A model generated the notes under the pieces. The model made no database searches. It had not been told where the DNA came from and saw only the letters and a list, made by a program, of their open reading frames with translations. A program made the position numbers and the translations under genes. Positions 10,748 through 21,237 of a DNA stretch of 64,000 nt are shown here, piece after piece. Location: positions 76,023,126 to 76,087,125 of the forward strand of contig OW799237.1 in NCBI GenBank assembly GCA_941918925.1, given 5' to 3'. This DNA comes from Phyto melanocephala. Lineage: Eukaryota > Arthropoda > Insecta > Diptera > Rhinophoridae. Every line of letters begins with the position of its first letter. The stretch's first letter is position 1.

Positions 10748-12885
10748 GTATGGAGTTTGAAAAAATTAAGATCAAAATACCTAGGTGAAGAAAAAAATAA
10801 TCAGCTAACATATACATAAAAGCTGAATGATAAATAAATATGGGTTGTTAAAGGCCTGAAAATTTCAGCTTTCTATAAGTACGTGAAAAAACAACCTGAA
10901 ATTCAGGGAGCAAATTACGGTATTATATGTATGTACATATATTTGTATGCATGAACATATGTATGTATGCATGTACGTATGTTTATATGTAATGTACGTG
11001 TATGCCAAATATTTCATTGCTCCTTGAGCGCAATGTGCTTTAAAAGGGGTAAAATTTATTTTTGTGTCGGTACAAATGTGTATGTACCTATAATGTTGTT
11101 GGAAAACAACTTTGATATTCCTCCTCACTTGTCCTCTTATATGCAATTATCCTTTAAAATGCATTTTACGGTGTTATAATTAGCTTACTTTACTCAAAAT
11201 CTTCCAACCAACCCTTTAATGCAAAAAACCCTTCTAACAAAATTGCATTCAGTGTATAAAATGAATTATGTGTAATTAAAGAATATTGTAATTAATTGCA
11301 ATTTAAAAATAATTCTGAAGTATACTTACATGCACTTTTTGACAGTTGTCAAATACTTTTGAAAATATAGATAAAATGTATATTTCTTCCAAGCCATTAA
11401 TAATAGTCCACAAAATAATTCATCTTTAATATTAAAAAAAAAAAGTTAATAAAGTTATGATGATGAGACGGAAGCATCAAGATTTTGTACAAACGAACTG
11501 TGATATTTTAGTAAAATAAAACAGTAATTAGGCGTTTCCTCCCTTGTCGCAGGAGGAGTAGTTAAATACGCGCGATTCACAAAGACAGGCGGCAATTTTT
11601 TTTAACAAACGACTACTAAAGGAAACTATAATCCTGGTTGTGGAAATGTCTTGTTTTTAATGTACGTGCGTGTGATATGGACAACATAAACTTTTAAGAA
11701 GGGGAGGCTTCAGTTCACTTGAATTTGCTTTTTTCTTCTTCTGTGCAGATAATAAATGATAAATACTTATGTGTTAGTTGTTGATTTTGTTGCTGAGTTT
11801 TGTTTAGAGTTTGTTTAGTTACAAAATCAACCCTATAAAGTAAATAGCAGACAGCCTGAGGGGTATTTTTTTATTGAAAAATTTTTATAAGAACAATAGT
11901 TAAATTAATATTTACAAAAGTTAAATATTTTCACATTTTTTAATGTTTTACTTTTCTAAAAATTTTCCTTAAAAATTAAAACAATTTGCTTTAACCAAAA
12001 AAATACATTTAAATAATGCTCGCACACTTCAAACACAGGATAAAAAAGGAAAAAATATATTTTTTGTTTATGTTTTTATTTTGTGTCATTGTTGTTGCTA
12101 TTATGTATAGTAGTTGTTGTTGTGGCTGTTGTACACAAAAACAGGATTTTAATGACTGGATTTCAAACAGAAGAGAATGAGAAAAAACAAACACTTTTTT
12201 TGTTATTTTGCACAAATACAATTTTCAATTTTTTTATTTTTTTTTCTTATTAGAATTCTTTATTAACTTTTCTACAAAAAATATATTTAAATTTAGAATT
12301 TAATAAAATTTATATTTATTCCTTCATTTTATTTTTTGGTAGGTAGGTACATAAATAAAATATTTACAGTTATTTTTGTATAAAAAAAACTGTATATGTA
12401 TATCTATTAAGATTCCAGACATTTCGATTTAACCTTTTTTTCTTAACTTCAATAAAACATTTTACATTTTTTATTTGATATTTTTTTAATTAAAAACTTT
12501 ATAAATTCCGTTTTTCATTAATTATTGAACCGATTACCAAAAATTCGCAAAAAAAAAAAACACTAAACAATATCAATATACAAACGAACCAACCCGTACA
12601 ATTGTCATTTTTCGACTGCATAAAAACAGATCGAAACAGATCGAAACAGATGTCTGCAAAACAAAAACAAACTGAACGAAAGAGTTGTTTTGTTTGCAGA
12701 TGGATTGCTTTGTTGTAAAAAATAGTACTGAAGGGGAAAAAAATTAAAAATACGTTCAAAATATTCTAATTCGTATATATATCAACTTAAAAATACAACA
12801 GCAAATATTTTTATTTTAGAAAAGTCAACAATAATATATAAAAATGTTTTAAAAATATTTTATTTAGTTGTAATATATATATATA
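10748..12885. other. Intergenic DNA, no gene recognised
   Basis: Contains TATG/CATA-type simple repeats at about 10920-11000 and a short triple of 'gatcgaaaca' near 12630-12650. Open frames here are simple-repeat or low-complexity translations. No motif seen on either strand. Confidence 0.5.
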
Positions 12886-12994
12886 CTGCCGTATTCATAA
12901 AAATTTTTGAGGTATATTAAAGGTTTTTAGACAAATTTCAGTACAACATCAAATAAGCCTTTTATAAACTCATATTTTTTTATGAATACGGCAG
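12886..12994. mobile_element. MITE family M2, copy 1
   Basis: 109 bp, starting CTGCCGTATTCATAAAAA and ending with the inverted match 'tttttttatgaatacggcag', flanked by TA on both sides. A related copy lies at 27189-27294 and shares the centre 'tcagtacaacatc'. No coding capacity. Confidence 0.8.
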
Positions 12995-14378
12995 TAACTG
13001 TCCAACATACATACATAATCATTATTTCATTCTGTCGCTTGTTTTAGTTTTTTTATAAAGAACCTTAAAAATAAAATATAATTTCTTATATAAAAAAAAA
13101 ACAGAAATTGAATAGCAAATATATAAACATGCAAGTCTGATCAAAAATTATGATCATAAAACCTACCATGACATTATTTTTAAGATTATTATTTTGTATG
13201 TGCGAGAGAAATATAATATTTCTTATTATCTCAATATTTTTAAAATTATTATTATATTGTAAACACAAGAGGTAGAAAATATTTCTCATTAACTCATAGA
13301 GATAAATCAAGAGTATTAAAAAAAACATTAGTCATAAACATAATTTTGATATATATTCTGATTTAATAAAATATTATCATTTTATTTAAATTTTCAAAAA
13401 TTAATGCATAGTGGCTTTTAACTTCATATTCGTACACTTTCAAATCAATTCCAGAATATAAAGAATCAAACTTGGATTTCTATATTTATAAATAAATAAA
13501 TCTTAATTTCTCACATTAAATTTAGGATTTAATAACAACCCATGCACATAAAACCCCACTTAATATTTGTATAATTTGCATAATTTTTTATTAACTTCAG
13601 CAACACTATGGTTATTATACTCCTTGTTGTTTTGGCAATTATATCATGTATAAGACCTTTGCATTAAATTTAATTGCTATATTGTTTTTCATTAATTTTA
13701 TCATTAATATTATTAATTGAAGACTTTTTAAGTTGAGACTTTTTTCCTCTTATTTCCAACAGTTCCTCAATTTGATGTGGATATTCGGAATTTGATTTTT
13801 TAAATCCTCAATTTGACATGGAGAAGCAAAATTTGAGGCTAAAAGCCTAAACGTCTATGTATGTTCATAATTTTGAAATATATATTTTTAGTTTGGTAAA
13901 TTTTTCTTTTATTATAAGTTATAAATAATTGCAAATGTGTAATTGAGATTGTTACCCTTATAATGCAGTTTCATTTTTTGAAATATAATTGGTAAATTCA
14001 AAAGGTGTCCTAAGTGTCGTATTTTCATAGGGTTATAATTTTTAAAAAGTTTAGAAAGGTCTGAATATTTTGCAATTAACAATACAATACTTTTAATTTA
14101 CTTAACTATTTAAAAATAAAATTATAACATGTTGACAATACGACATTAAAGACATCTTGTGAATTCCTACATATAATTTATTTTAAGTGTATATAGATAT
14201 AAATATATATTATTATTACCCTATAATAATAATACTTTATAATACAACTGTGTGAGGATGAGAACATCGGCTATTACATTAAATTTTTGACATTAGCTCT
14301 TCCCAAAAAAAGCACATAAAGAAAAATTCTGAAATTTGTAATAATTACTATACGTTTTGCTAATTTTTTTCCTTTAAA
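12995..14378. other. AT-rich DNA upstream of HSPC300
   Basis: No exon or repeat could be supported. Promoter and 5' UTR of the HSPC300 gene must lie at its right end, but I see no clear TATA box or initiator. Confidence 0.45.
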
Positions 14379-14609
14379 ATGAGTGGAGCACATCGCGAAG
14401 CAGTGCAGAAGCAAATTCATCAGGACTGGGCCAATCGTGAATATATTGAAGTTATTACGGCCAGTATAAAACGTATTACCGACTTTCTCAATTCATTCGA
14501 CATGTCTTGTCGTTCACGCCTAGCTGTTCTCAATGAAAAATTGACCACTTTAGAAAGGCGCATTGACTACTTGGAAGCCTGTGTAACAACTGGAGAAACT
14601 TTAACATAA
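14379..14609 (+). CDS. HSPC300: HSPC300/BRICK1, SCAR/WAVE complex subunit
   Basis: Complete single-exon gene of 76 residues, close to the 75-residue human BRK1. The core is almost unchanged from other animals: [18 protein letters not shown] at residues 15-32, then [15 protein letters not shown] and [17 protein letters not shown], ending GETLT. The second half forms the coiled-coil helix that, in the known WAVE regulatory complex, bundles with SCAR/WAVE and Abi. The complex relays Rac signals to Arp2/3 and drives branched actin growth at the cell edge. The ATG at 14379 (context AAAATGAG) is the only sensible start. The stop is at 14607-14609 and an AATAAA lies at 14642-14647. No disruption, so very probably functional. 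Confidence 0.97.
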   Translation: MSGAHREAVQKQIHQDWANREYIEVITASIKRITDFLNSFDMSCRSRLAVLNEKLTTLERRIDYLEACVTTGETLT

Positions 14610-14641
14610 AAGCCACCTAATATGTGGCTATAACTAGATCA

Positions 14642-14647
14642 AATAAA
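14642..14647 (+). promoter_or_regulatory. Likely poly(A) signal of HSPC300
   Basis: AATAAA 33 nt past the stop codon; a second AATAAA lies at 14880. Either could be used. Confidence 0.5.
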
Positions 14648-15684
14648 TTACCAAGTATTTTTAGATATAAAGAAAGAGTGAGGTTGATGTGTAAATGTGA
14701 ATGCAGTAATATGTAGTGATGATGACAAAGGGACATGAAATCACTTGAATTTCATAAGTTTACTTTTTTAAAGCTATTTTATCTTTACATAGGTATATAT
14801 TTTAAGTTCGTAATTTTTAAGTTTTCAACAAAAAGAAACTAAATCTATATTCCATAGAAATGCATTTTTGAAATAATTGTAATAAAATCATATGAAGTAA
14901 GAAACTTAATTTGTTATGCTCATGTTAAAATTTTGGTATATTTTAATAGAAATTTTCACAATACAAGAATGCAACAAAACGTTTAATAAACCTAAGTTTG
15001 TGAAATAATTTTTTAAAGTAGTAAGTATTTAGGTATGCATGATGTACCTGCATATATACATATAGGTACATAGATCCAAAAATGCCATCGAAATATCAAA
15101 AATTTCCTACAGCTTGACTGCAGTAGATCTATAGCTCTATGTTTAGGTACCAAAAAAATTATTTTTTATGCAAGACATTCTCGTGATATTGTAATATATT
15201 TGGCTGTCAGCAAATTATTTCATAGACTTAAACGTTTAGTTGCAATTATACAGCAATTTAAAGAATGTCTCGAGATGCAAACTAGAGTCTGCCATAGGAG
15301 CCATAATGGAAATTCAGTAGCTAAACGACAGGTTATGCGCAAGGATTAAAGACAAACTCTTTTCAGTATTACCCTCATGAATGAATAAACATGCGAGTGG
15401 AACTTTCTAAACTGTGTATCCTTACTATGTTAATAGTTTTTTTTTACGTGCAAAAAGAATGCAGGAAAAATAGATGTTGAAAGACATGAAATCTATTAGG
15501 ACAAATAATTCTATATTTAAATTTTCGATATAATACTGAGTTAAATAGGTGATATTTAAACACAGCACTTAAAGTTCTGATAAAAAAAGCTGGTTTTAAA
15601 AATGAGTTCCACTCAGCTAGTATTGGATAACTAAATGTCCCTAGATATTCCGTCATTATCACATTGAACTTATAGCCTTATATA
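14648..15684. other. Intergenic DNA after HSPC300, nothing recognised
   Basis: The 3' UTR of HSPC300 probably occupies the start. No gene or repeat seen up to the Helitron at 15685. Confidence 0.5.
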
Positions 15685-16187
15685 TCTATATATATATAAA
15701 TCAATGTGTGTTTGTACGTTTGTTTGTGCTTTATAGACGGTTAAACGGCTGGACCGATTTCCTTGAAATTTTCACAGAATCTTTCTGTATGTCTGGTAGG
15801 AACTATAGGCTATACTTTGGTTTGAAATTGTAAGTGGGCGGGGTGCCACGCCCTATAAAAGAATATGTATTAAATATTATATATCACGAAAGTTAATGCA
15901 GCTAGAGTCTTAAAATTAAGTACGGTAAACTTTGACATACACACGAACATTTGGGTAAAAAATGGGCGGACTTGCAATAGTTGGCGTGGCCACATGAATT
16001 AAATACTAAAATTCGTATATTTGGAAAACGATATCGATTAGAGTACTAAAATTTTGCAAAAGCAACTTTGATATTCAAATAAACATTTATGGAAAAAATG
16101 GGTGCACTAACAATAGTGGGTGTGGCACCTGCTATATGAATTAAATACTAAAATTTGGGGTGGCGAAGCACACCGGGTATTAGCTAG
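15685..16187 (+). mobile_element. Non-autonomous Helitron, copy H1
   Basis: 503 bp. The 5' end reads A|TCTATATATATATAAATC and the 3' end GGCGAAGCACACCGGGTAT, then TAGCTAG|T: a TC start, a CTAG end and insertion between A and T, the known Helitron rule. About three internal repeats of roughly 120-150 bp carry 'gtgggcg' or 'gtgggtgtggc' phrases. No Rep/helicase frame, so it depends on a helper. Confidence 0.85.
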
Positions 16188-16670
16188 TAAAATATAAATA
16201 GGAAATTGGAATGTTATATAAAAAATAAAAAAATATGTTTTTTTGATACCTGATTTTATTCATAAAAATTAATGTACATATTTAAAACTTATACATAATT
16301 TTATTTTGTTTGTTCGTAAAGCCTTTTATATTTTATTATGTATGTGATTTATTGTATAATTGAAATTAAATACATACATATATAAATTAATCACAAGCAA
16401 TAAATATTTAAGAAATATTTTATAATAATTTTCATCAATATAATCAAACACCGATTTCAAACTTTAACTCCGATAGTACATGAAAAAAAAAAATGTAACT
16501 AAAAACATTATACTTTTTAACCAATTAATAAAACATGTACACTGTAAAAAATAGAATAATAATAAATGAGCGGCAATTTAACAAACATATTATAATATCA
16601 ATAAAATAACAAAACTAAAACAGAATCAAAAGTATATGTATGTTTGTATATACATATACTTAAATATGGA

Positions 16671-16799
16671 CGCCGTTATGCATAATAACAAAATGTGTGC
16701 TTACTAACGAGCTGTTATATTTATTTTATGGAAATTTTTTCATAAAAACGTAAGCAAGTTGTTATTTATCACGCAGTTTGTTATTATGTACAACGCCGG
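16671..16799. mobile_element. MITE family M1, copy B, next to the P450 stop
   Basis: Same family as 5774-5901. Begins CGCCGTTATGCATAATAACA and ends 'attatgtacaacgccgg'. It starts 47 bp past the P450 stop codon (16846, minus strand) and contains that gene's nearest downstream AATAAA (complement of 16720-16725). Confidence 0.82.
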
Positions 16800-16845
16800 T
16801 AGTATACTAAAAGTCTTTACAATTATGAAGAATTTTTTTTTGTAT

Positions 16846-17261
16846 TTATAGTTTCTTAAGCATAAGTTTGATATCTTTTTTTGGCTTTTTTAGTATTTTT
16901 GTGTTATCATAGACCAAAGGTATAAGTGTCTCCTGGCAGGGCGCAAAAGCGAATTTATTAAGCAACGCTACTAAGCAAGCTAACATTTGTTGCTGCATGA
17001 AATGTTGGACAATGCAGGAACGTGGGCCGATTCCATATGGTAAAAATGCACATACTGGTCTATTTTGCACCTTCGTGATATGAAAATGATCTGGATCAAA
17101 ATTGTCTGGATGTTCATAGAAGGCGGCATCATTATGTATAGCTGCTGTGGGTATTATTAGGTGATTACCTTTGTTAAGCATGAATATCGAATTGGGTAAT
17201 TCATAATTTCTGGTTGTAAGTCGCAAAAGGAAAGGATAGGGTGAGTGCTTGCGCAGGGTTT
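16846..17261 (-). CDS. P450 exon 2
   Basis: Acceptor TTTTTCAG|AA at 17262/17261. Codes ExxR, the PERF-like region and the heme-binding loop; stop TAA at 16846-16848. Confidence 0.92.
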
Positions 17262-20200
17262 CTGAAAAATTAAATATTTTCACACAAAAATATTCATTAT
17301 TATTGGTTTTTTTCATAATTTTTAAATTTTATTTATGTTTAAGTTTTGGTAACCTAGCCCCTATACCATAGTCAGTCAGTCACAAACTGTTAATAAAAAA
17401 TTTTACAATGATTATAACTTAAAATATAATGTAAGAATTTTTTATTAAAAATGTGACTGAAAATACTTTAAAATTTAAGTTTGTTCAAAAAAAGAAATTA
17501 AAAAAAAAACTGTTTAAAAAAACTTTTAAAACGTTTTTTATTCGTTATTCAATTCAACATTTCAATTTATACATTATCCAACTTTTTTTAAATGTTTGAA
17601 AATTTTTTTATAAAATTTTTCTTATAAATTCTACTAATTTTTCTAGGAATGTAAAAAAAAAAATAAATTAATACAATATTTAAATATTTTTTTTTTAGTT
17701 TTTCTAAAATTTCAAATTTTTTATACCCTTCACCTGTGGTGCACAAGGGTATATATAGCTTTGTCATTCCGTTTGTAATTTCTAGAATTATCATTTCCGA
17801 CCCCATAAAGTATATATTTTCTGAAAGCTTATGAATAGAGGAGTCGATTAAGCCCTGACCGTCTGTCCGTGTGTTGGTTGAAATCAACTTTTAGAAGCAA
17901 CTATATGTTCCTCAGATCTGTATATGGTATCAATCTCTTGGAAATATCCAGGAATGAATCGCTATTAAAATTCAGCACAATCGCCCCATAACTTTCTGAT
18001 ATATGAGCAAAAAACCACGACCACCTCGTTTTTTTTCACAATTACAACAACAACATTCATACATACATACATGTAAAAAACATACCAAACAAAAAACATT
18101 ACAAAAAAAAAAAATATTAAAAGTAAGAAAAAAATAATAAAAAAAAACTACAAAAAAAAATTTAAAAAAAATTTAAAAAAAAATTTTTTAAAAATTTTTC
18201 TAAAAAAATTTTTTAAAAAAATTTAAAAAAAATATAAAAAAAAATAATAAAATATAAATAATATATTAAATAAAATAAAATTTTTTTGGCTCAGCTGGGA
18301 TTCGATGCCACATTTATTCTAACGTGTACGTATGCACGTATTTTATATGGGATGAATGGTGATACAAACAATTGTTATTGCATGACTACACGTTGTGAAG
18401 GGTATATAAGATTTGGCACGGCCGAATATAGCACTGTTACTTGTTTTTTTCTATTTTCCTGTTTTTTCAAAATTACCGATTCTCTGTTTATAGAAAATTA
18501 TAGAAATTATCGAATTCTCCAACTAAAAAAAAAAAATCAGAAATATCTTCTATCAATTCATAATTTTAAAGCTATCCTTTAACCCTTTGAGGACCGGACT
18601 TTTTCTACTGAAGCGATTTTTTGTTTTTTTGTATTTTCATAATATATGCACCAATAATAGGTACGTAAAAAAAAATTGGCCGTTTTGTTCAATTGAATTT
18701 CATCATTAACAATTAAAAACAGACATGCACCAAAAAATTTAAAACTGTATACTCAGACATACATATCATGATGAAAATAAACAACATTAGATTATTTTTA
18801 GGTTCCCTTTTTCCGTTTCAGCCCACAGGCAAACATACTTGCCAAACACGTTTGGCAAAGTTGTGGGCAGCTCGAAACTTACACAAACCTCGCTAATATA
18901 TTTTTTTCAAAAGGTAAGAGGAGCCGCCAAAATATGCCTTAGATTTAGACAGATGCATCCTACGCTCTCTCCACACTTCCCCTCTAAAGTAAGTTGACTT
19001 TTTGACCAACTTTGAGGCCACCTAGCGGGCAAATGGGGGCAGATAAGAACCTACCACCTGCCACATTTGTGTTGCCACTATCGTCTGCTGTAAAACCAGT
19101 ATTGAACAAATTTACTCAATCTCCTACGGAAAATATTATATGATGGGCAAGTATGTTTGCCTCTGGTCGTCAAAGGGTTAATGGAAAATTTTTGAAGAAT
19201 TACAATTTTATATGTAATAGTTTTTTTTTTAAGCTTAAGTAAGGTCATTTCAATAATAAAAAAATTTTGTATTACATATTATTAAAAAAGGTCAAAGAAA
19301 CCAATAATTATTAAAATTATATAATAGAATAGAAATTTTTATATATAGAAAATTTTCTATGTATTTGAAATATTCTTAAAAAAAAGTTCATTTTCTGTAA
19401 TGATTTAAATTTTTTTAAAACAATTAATTTTGTCTAAGTTTCTCTCACCATTCAAAGTTTGCTTTAAATACACCATCTCCTTTAAGGCCTCCTCCGTTAA
19501 TTTATTTTGATATTTTTTCAATACGTGACGTATCTCCAATCTTGCTTTTTCTTGTATTTCCGGCTGTAAAGCCAATTCATAAAGACAACAGGTTACAGTG
19601 GTTGTACAGGATTCCAGACCAGCTGGAATAAAATTAAATGCTAGTGCTGTAATCTCTGCATTGTCTAGTTTTTTTAATACTTGACTCTCTGTACTGATTT
19701 TACGGTAATCACACCAGATTTGTAAAAAATCAACGGTCGAATGTTGACTATGTTGATATTCACGTTCGTAAAGTTTGCTATTGATTAGTTTTTGAAAGTA
19801 GTTGGTGGCTTCCAAAGAATACAAACGATAATGTAACAGCCGAGCAATAGTAGGAAAACAAAAGGCCAAATACATCTTATAGACGTTGTTATTTTGTTGT
19901 GTATATTCTTTACACATTTTATAAAATTGTGTCTCTTTGTAGCGCAACGAATCGCTCTCTAGACCAAAAGCTAAAGAACATATGACATCGACATTGAAGC
20001 CTTCTACCAGTTCAGTAATGTTGTAGACAAATTCTGCTTCATTTAATTGTTTTTGTAAAGAGTTATCGAATGTTAGCTGTACCCTAAGAAGAGCTCTTGT
20101 AATATTTGAGAGTTTTTCTGGCCACTGTAAAGCGTTTGTTTTGAAACTCAAATGCTGCCATTCAACACCATCCAATTGTAGTAGATTTTGTGATAAGGGA

Positions 20201-20541
20201 TCATCAATGGCATTGTAATATAAGCCTCTATCCATGAAATATTTAGCATCCTTTTGTAATATATAATTTATAGAATCTATATCTAGTATAAGTAACATGG
20301 GTTTTAGCCAAGCGTAGAAACCTATAAAAGGTGCTTGACCTTTGTACTTTTCGTAAAGAGTTTGCAACACCTCCGATATATGTCGTTTACGACCAACACC
20401 TTTTAGATGGCCCCAAGGTTTTTTTGGCTTTTCATGTAAAATACCACGCCGTTTCCAATACCCCAAAGTTACTTTAACGATAAAGTACAAAAAAGATGCA
20501 GTGCCAACAAAAGTGTAGAACAAACGTTGTAGTATTTCCAT
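16846..20541 (-). CDS. Cytochrome P450, CYP3 clan (CYP6-like), divergent motifs
   Basis: Two exons, 19449-20541 and 16846-17261, joined in phase (G|AA codon of the ExxR Glu): 502 residues, normal length. Microsomal type: hydrophobic anchor at residues 7-26, then WKRRGI and a Pro-rich hinge (KPKKPWG). Visible landmarks are the I-helix AGLES (307-311), ExxR as ETLR (365-368) and the heme loop with Cys447 (YGIGPRSCIV). Insect CYP6-like enzymes oxidise lipophilic compounds with NADPH-P450 reductase; the substrate here is unknown. Odd points: C-helix WxxxR is W128xxxS, the I-helix has ES where ET is usual, PERF is DPDHF, and the heme loop has Tyr for Phe and Val for the last Gly. The frame is intact, so it is either a specialised P450 or one losing function. 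I chose the ATG at 20541 (MEILQ) over upstream non-ATG codons. Confidence 0.93.
17722..18456 (+). mobile_element. HINE/DINE-1-like repeat, copy 2 (complete), in P450 intron
   Basis: The fullest copy. The 5' terminal motif TATACCCTTCAC is at 17722, followed by a conserved non-coding body ('cgaccccataaagtatata', 'gaccgtctgtccgtgtg'), an A-rich tract (about 18080-18290), the phrase TTGGCTCAGCTGGGATTCGA, and the inverted terminal motif GTGAAGGGTATA. The palindromic GGCACGGCCGAATATAGCAC and the end CTTGTTT follow. Subterminal inverted repeats followed by a hairpin and a T-rich end match Helentron-associated elements. Confidence 0.75.
18583..19177. mobile_element. piggyBac-type non-autonomous element in P450 intron
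   Basis: 595 bp flanked by TTAA on both sides (18579-18582, 19178-19181). Termini are CCCTTTGAGGACCGG and the complement of GGTCGTCAAAGGG. Inside each end is an inverted pair 'caggcaaacatacttgcc' (18824) and its match near 19150. TTAA duplication and CCC-type ends are piggyBac hallmarks. No transposase frame. Confidence 0.8.
19449..20541 (-). CDS. P450 exon 1
   Basis: Codes residues 1-364 and the first base of codon 365. The donor is G|GTGAGA at 19449/19448. It covers the membrane anchor through the J/K-helix region just before ExxR. Confidence 0.93.
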
Positions 20542-20602
20542 TGTGATAAGGAAGTGTGTGAATCCCAATCGGTATAGCTAACATTCAATATAACTTGTAA
20601 GG

Positions 20603-20612
20603 CTTTTATATA
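20603..20612 (-). promoter_or_regulatory. TATA box of the P450 gene
   Basis: Minus strand reads TATATAAAAG, 62 nt upstream of the ATG at 20541, a fitting distance for a short 5' UTR. No other TATA-like motif lies closer. Confidence 0.55.
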
Positions 20613-21108
20613 TTGCAAAATAATTATACCTTTCCCTTTAAAACCTTAACTTGATCCCTGTGGATGTACATGCCCTTTAGGGACTTTATTAAAACTAATA
20701 TTCTTTTTTATAAAATATTTTGTACTAATTATCGTATTCTTGCATTCTTATCACATTTACTGGTCCGGTTTTATTATTGTATTTGTTGCATTGCACATTT
20801 TATTTTTTGAGGGTTTTCCTTTAAAGAATGTTGAAAAAAAATTTAATGCTTATCGATTTTTTAAGCACTTGTCGTTTTTGATTGGCTGATTAAAATTAAT
20901 TTGATAAAAGCTGCACGGTTTTGTAAATCTAAAAGAGAAAAGAAAGAAATTTTATAAGGTTTTTGTTTAAACAATTAGAGTTTATTGTAAGTATTTATAA
21001 GAATTTGTTATCAGTTCCTGTACACATTGTATGCATATCGAATTGTATCTTTAATTAAATTATGTTTTTTGATATTTTAAATATTTTGCATATGGACAGT
21101 ATTATATC

Positions 21109-21237
21109 TTATTTAAGGTATGGTAAACAGAGATTATAAAAGGAGCTATCCACAAATTCTTTAACGTTCTGCCATCGTATAAAACCATCTTTCATTAGAC
21201 CATTAATGGAAGCGGGCACACCAGAGTAGTGGGGATC
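21109..21237 (-). CDS. Ufsp1: UfSP1 exon 2
   Basis: Acceptor TTTTTAG|GATCCC. Codes DPHYSGVPASINGLMKDG and onward to FYNLCLPYLK and stop; holds the catalytic Asp and His. Confidence 0.95.
   Translation of the reverse strand, partial: DPHYSGVPASINGLMKDGFIRWQNVKEFVDSSFYNLCLPYLK

Noticed and set aside
10865..11179. Overlapping open frames on both strands
   Set aside because: They translate TATG/CATA simple repeats.
20542..20568. Upstream extension of the P450 (MGFTH)
   Set aside because: It would start at a TTG codon; the ATG at 20541 gives a normal P450 anchor.
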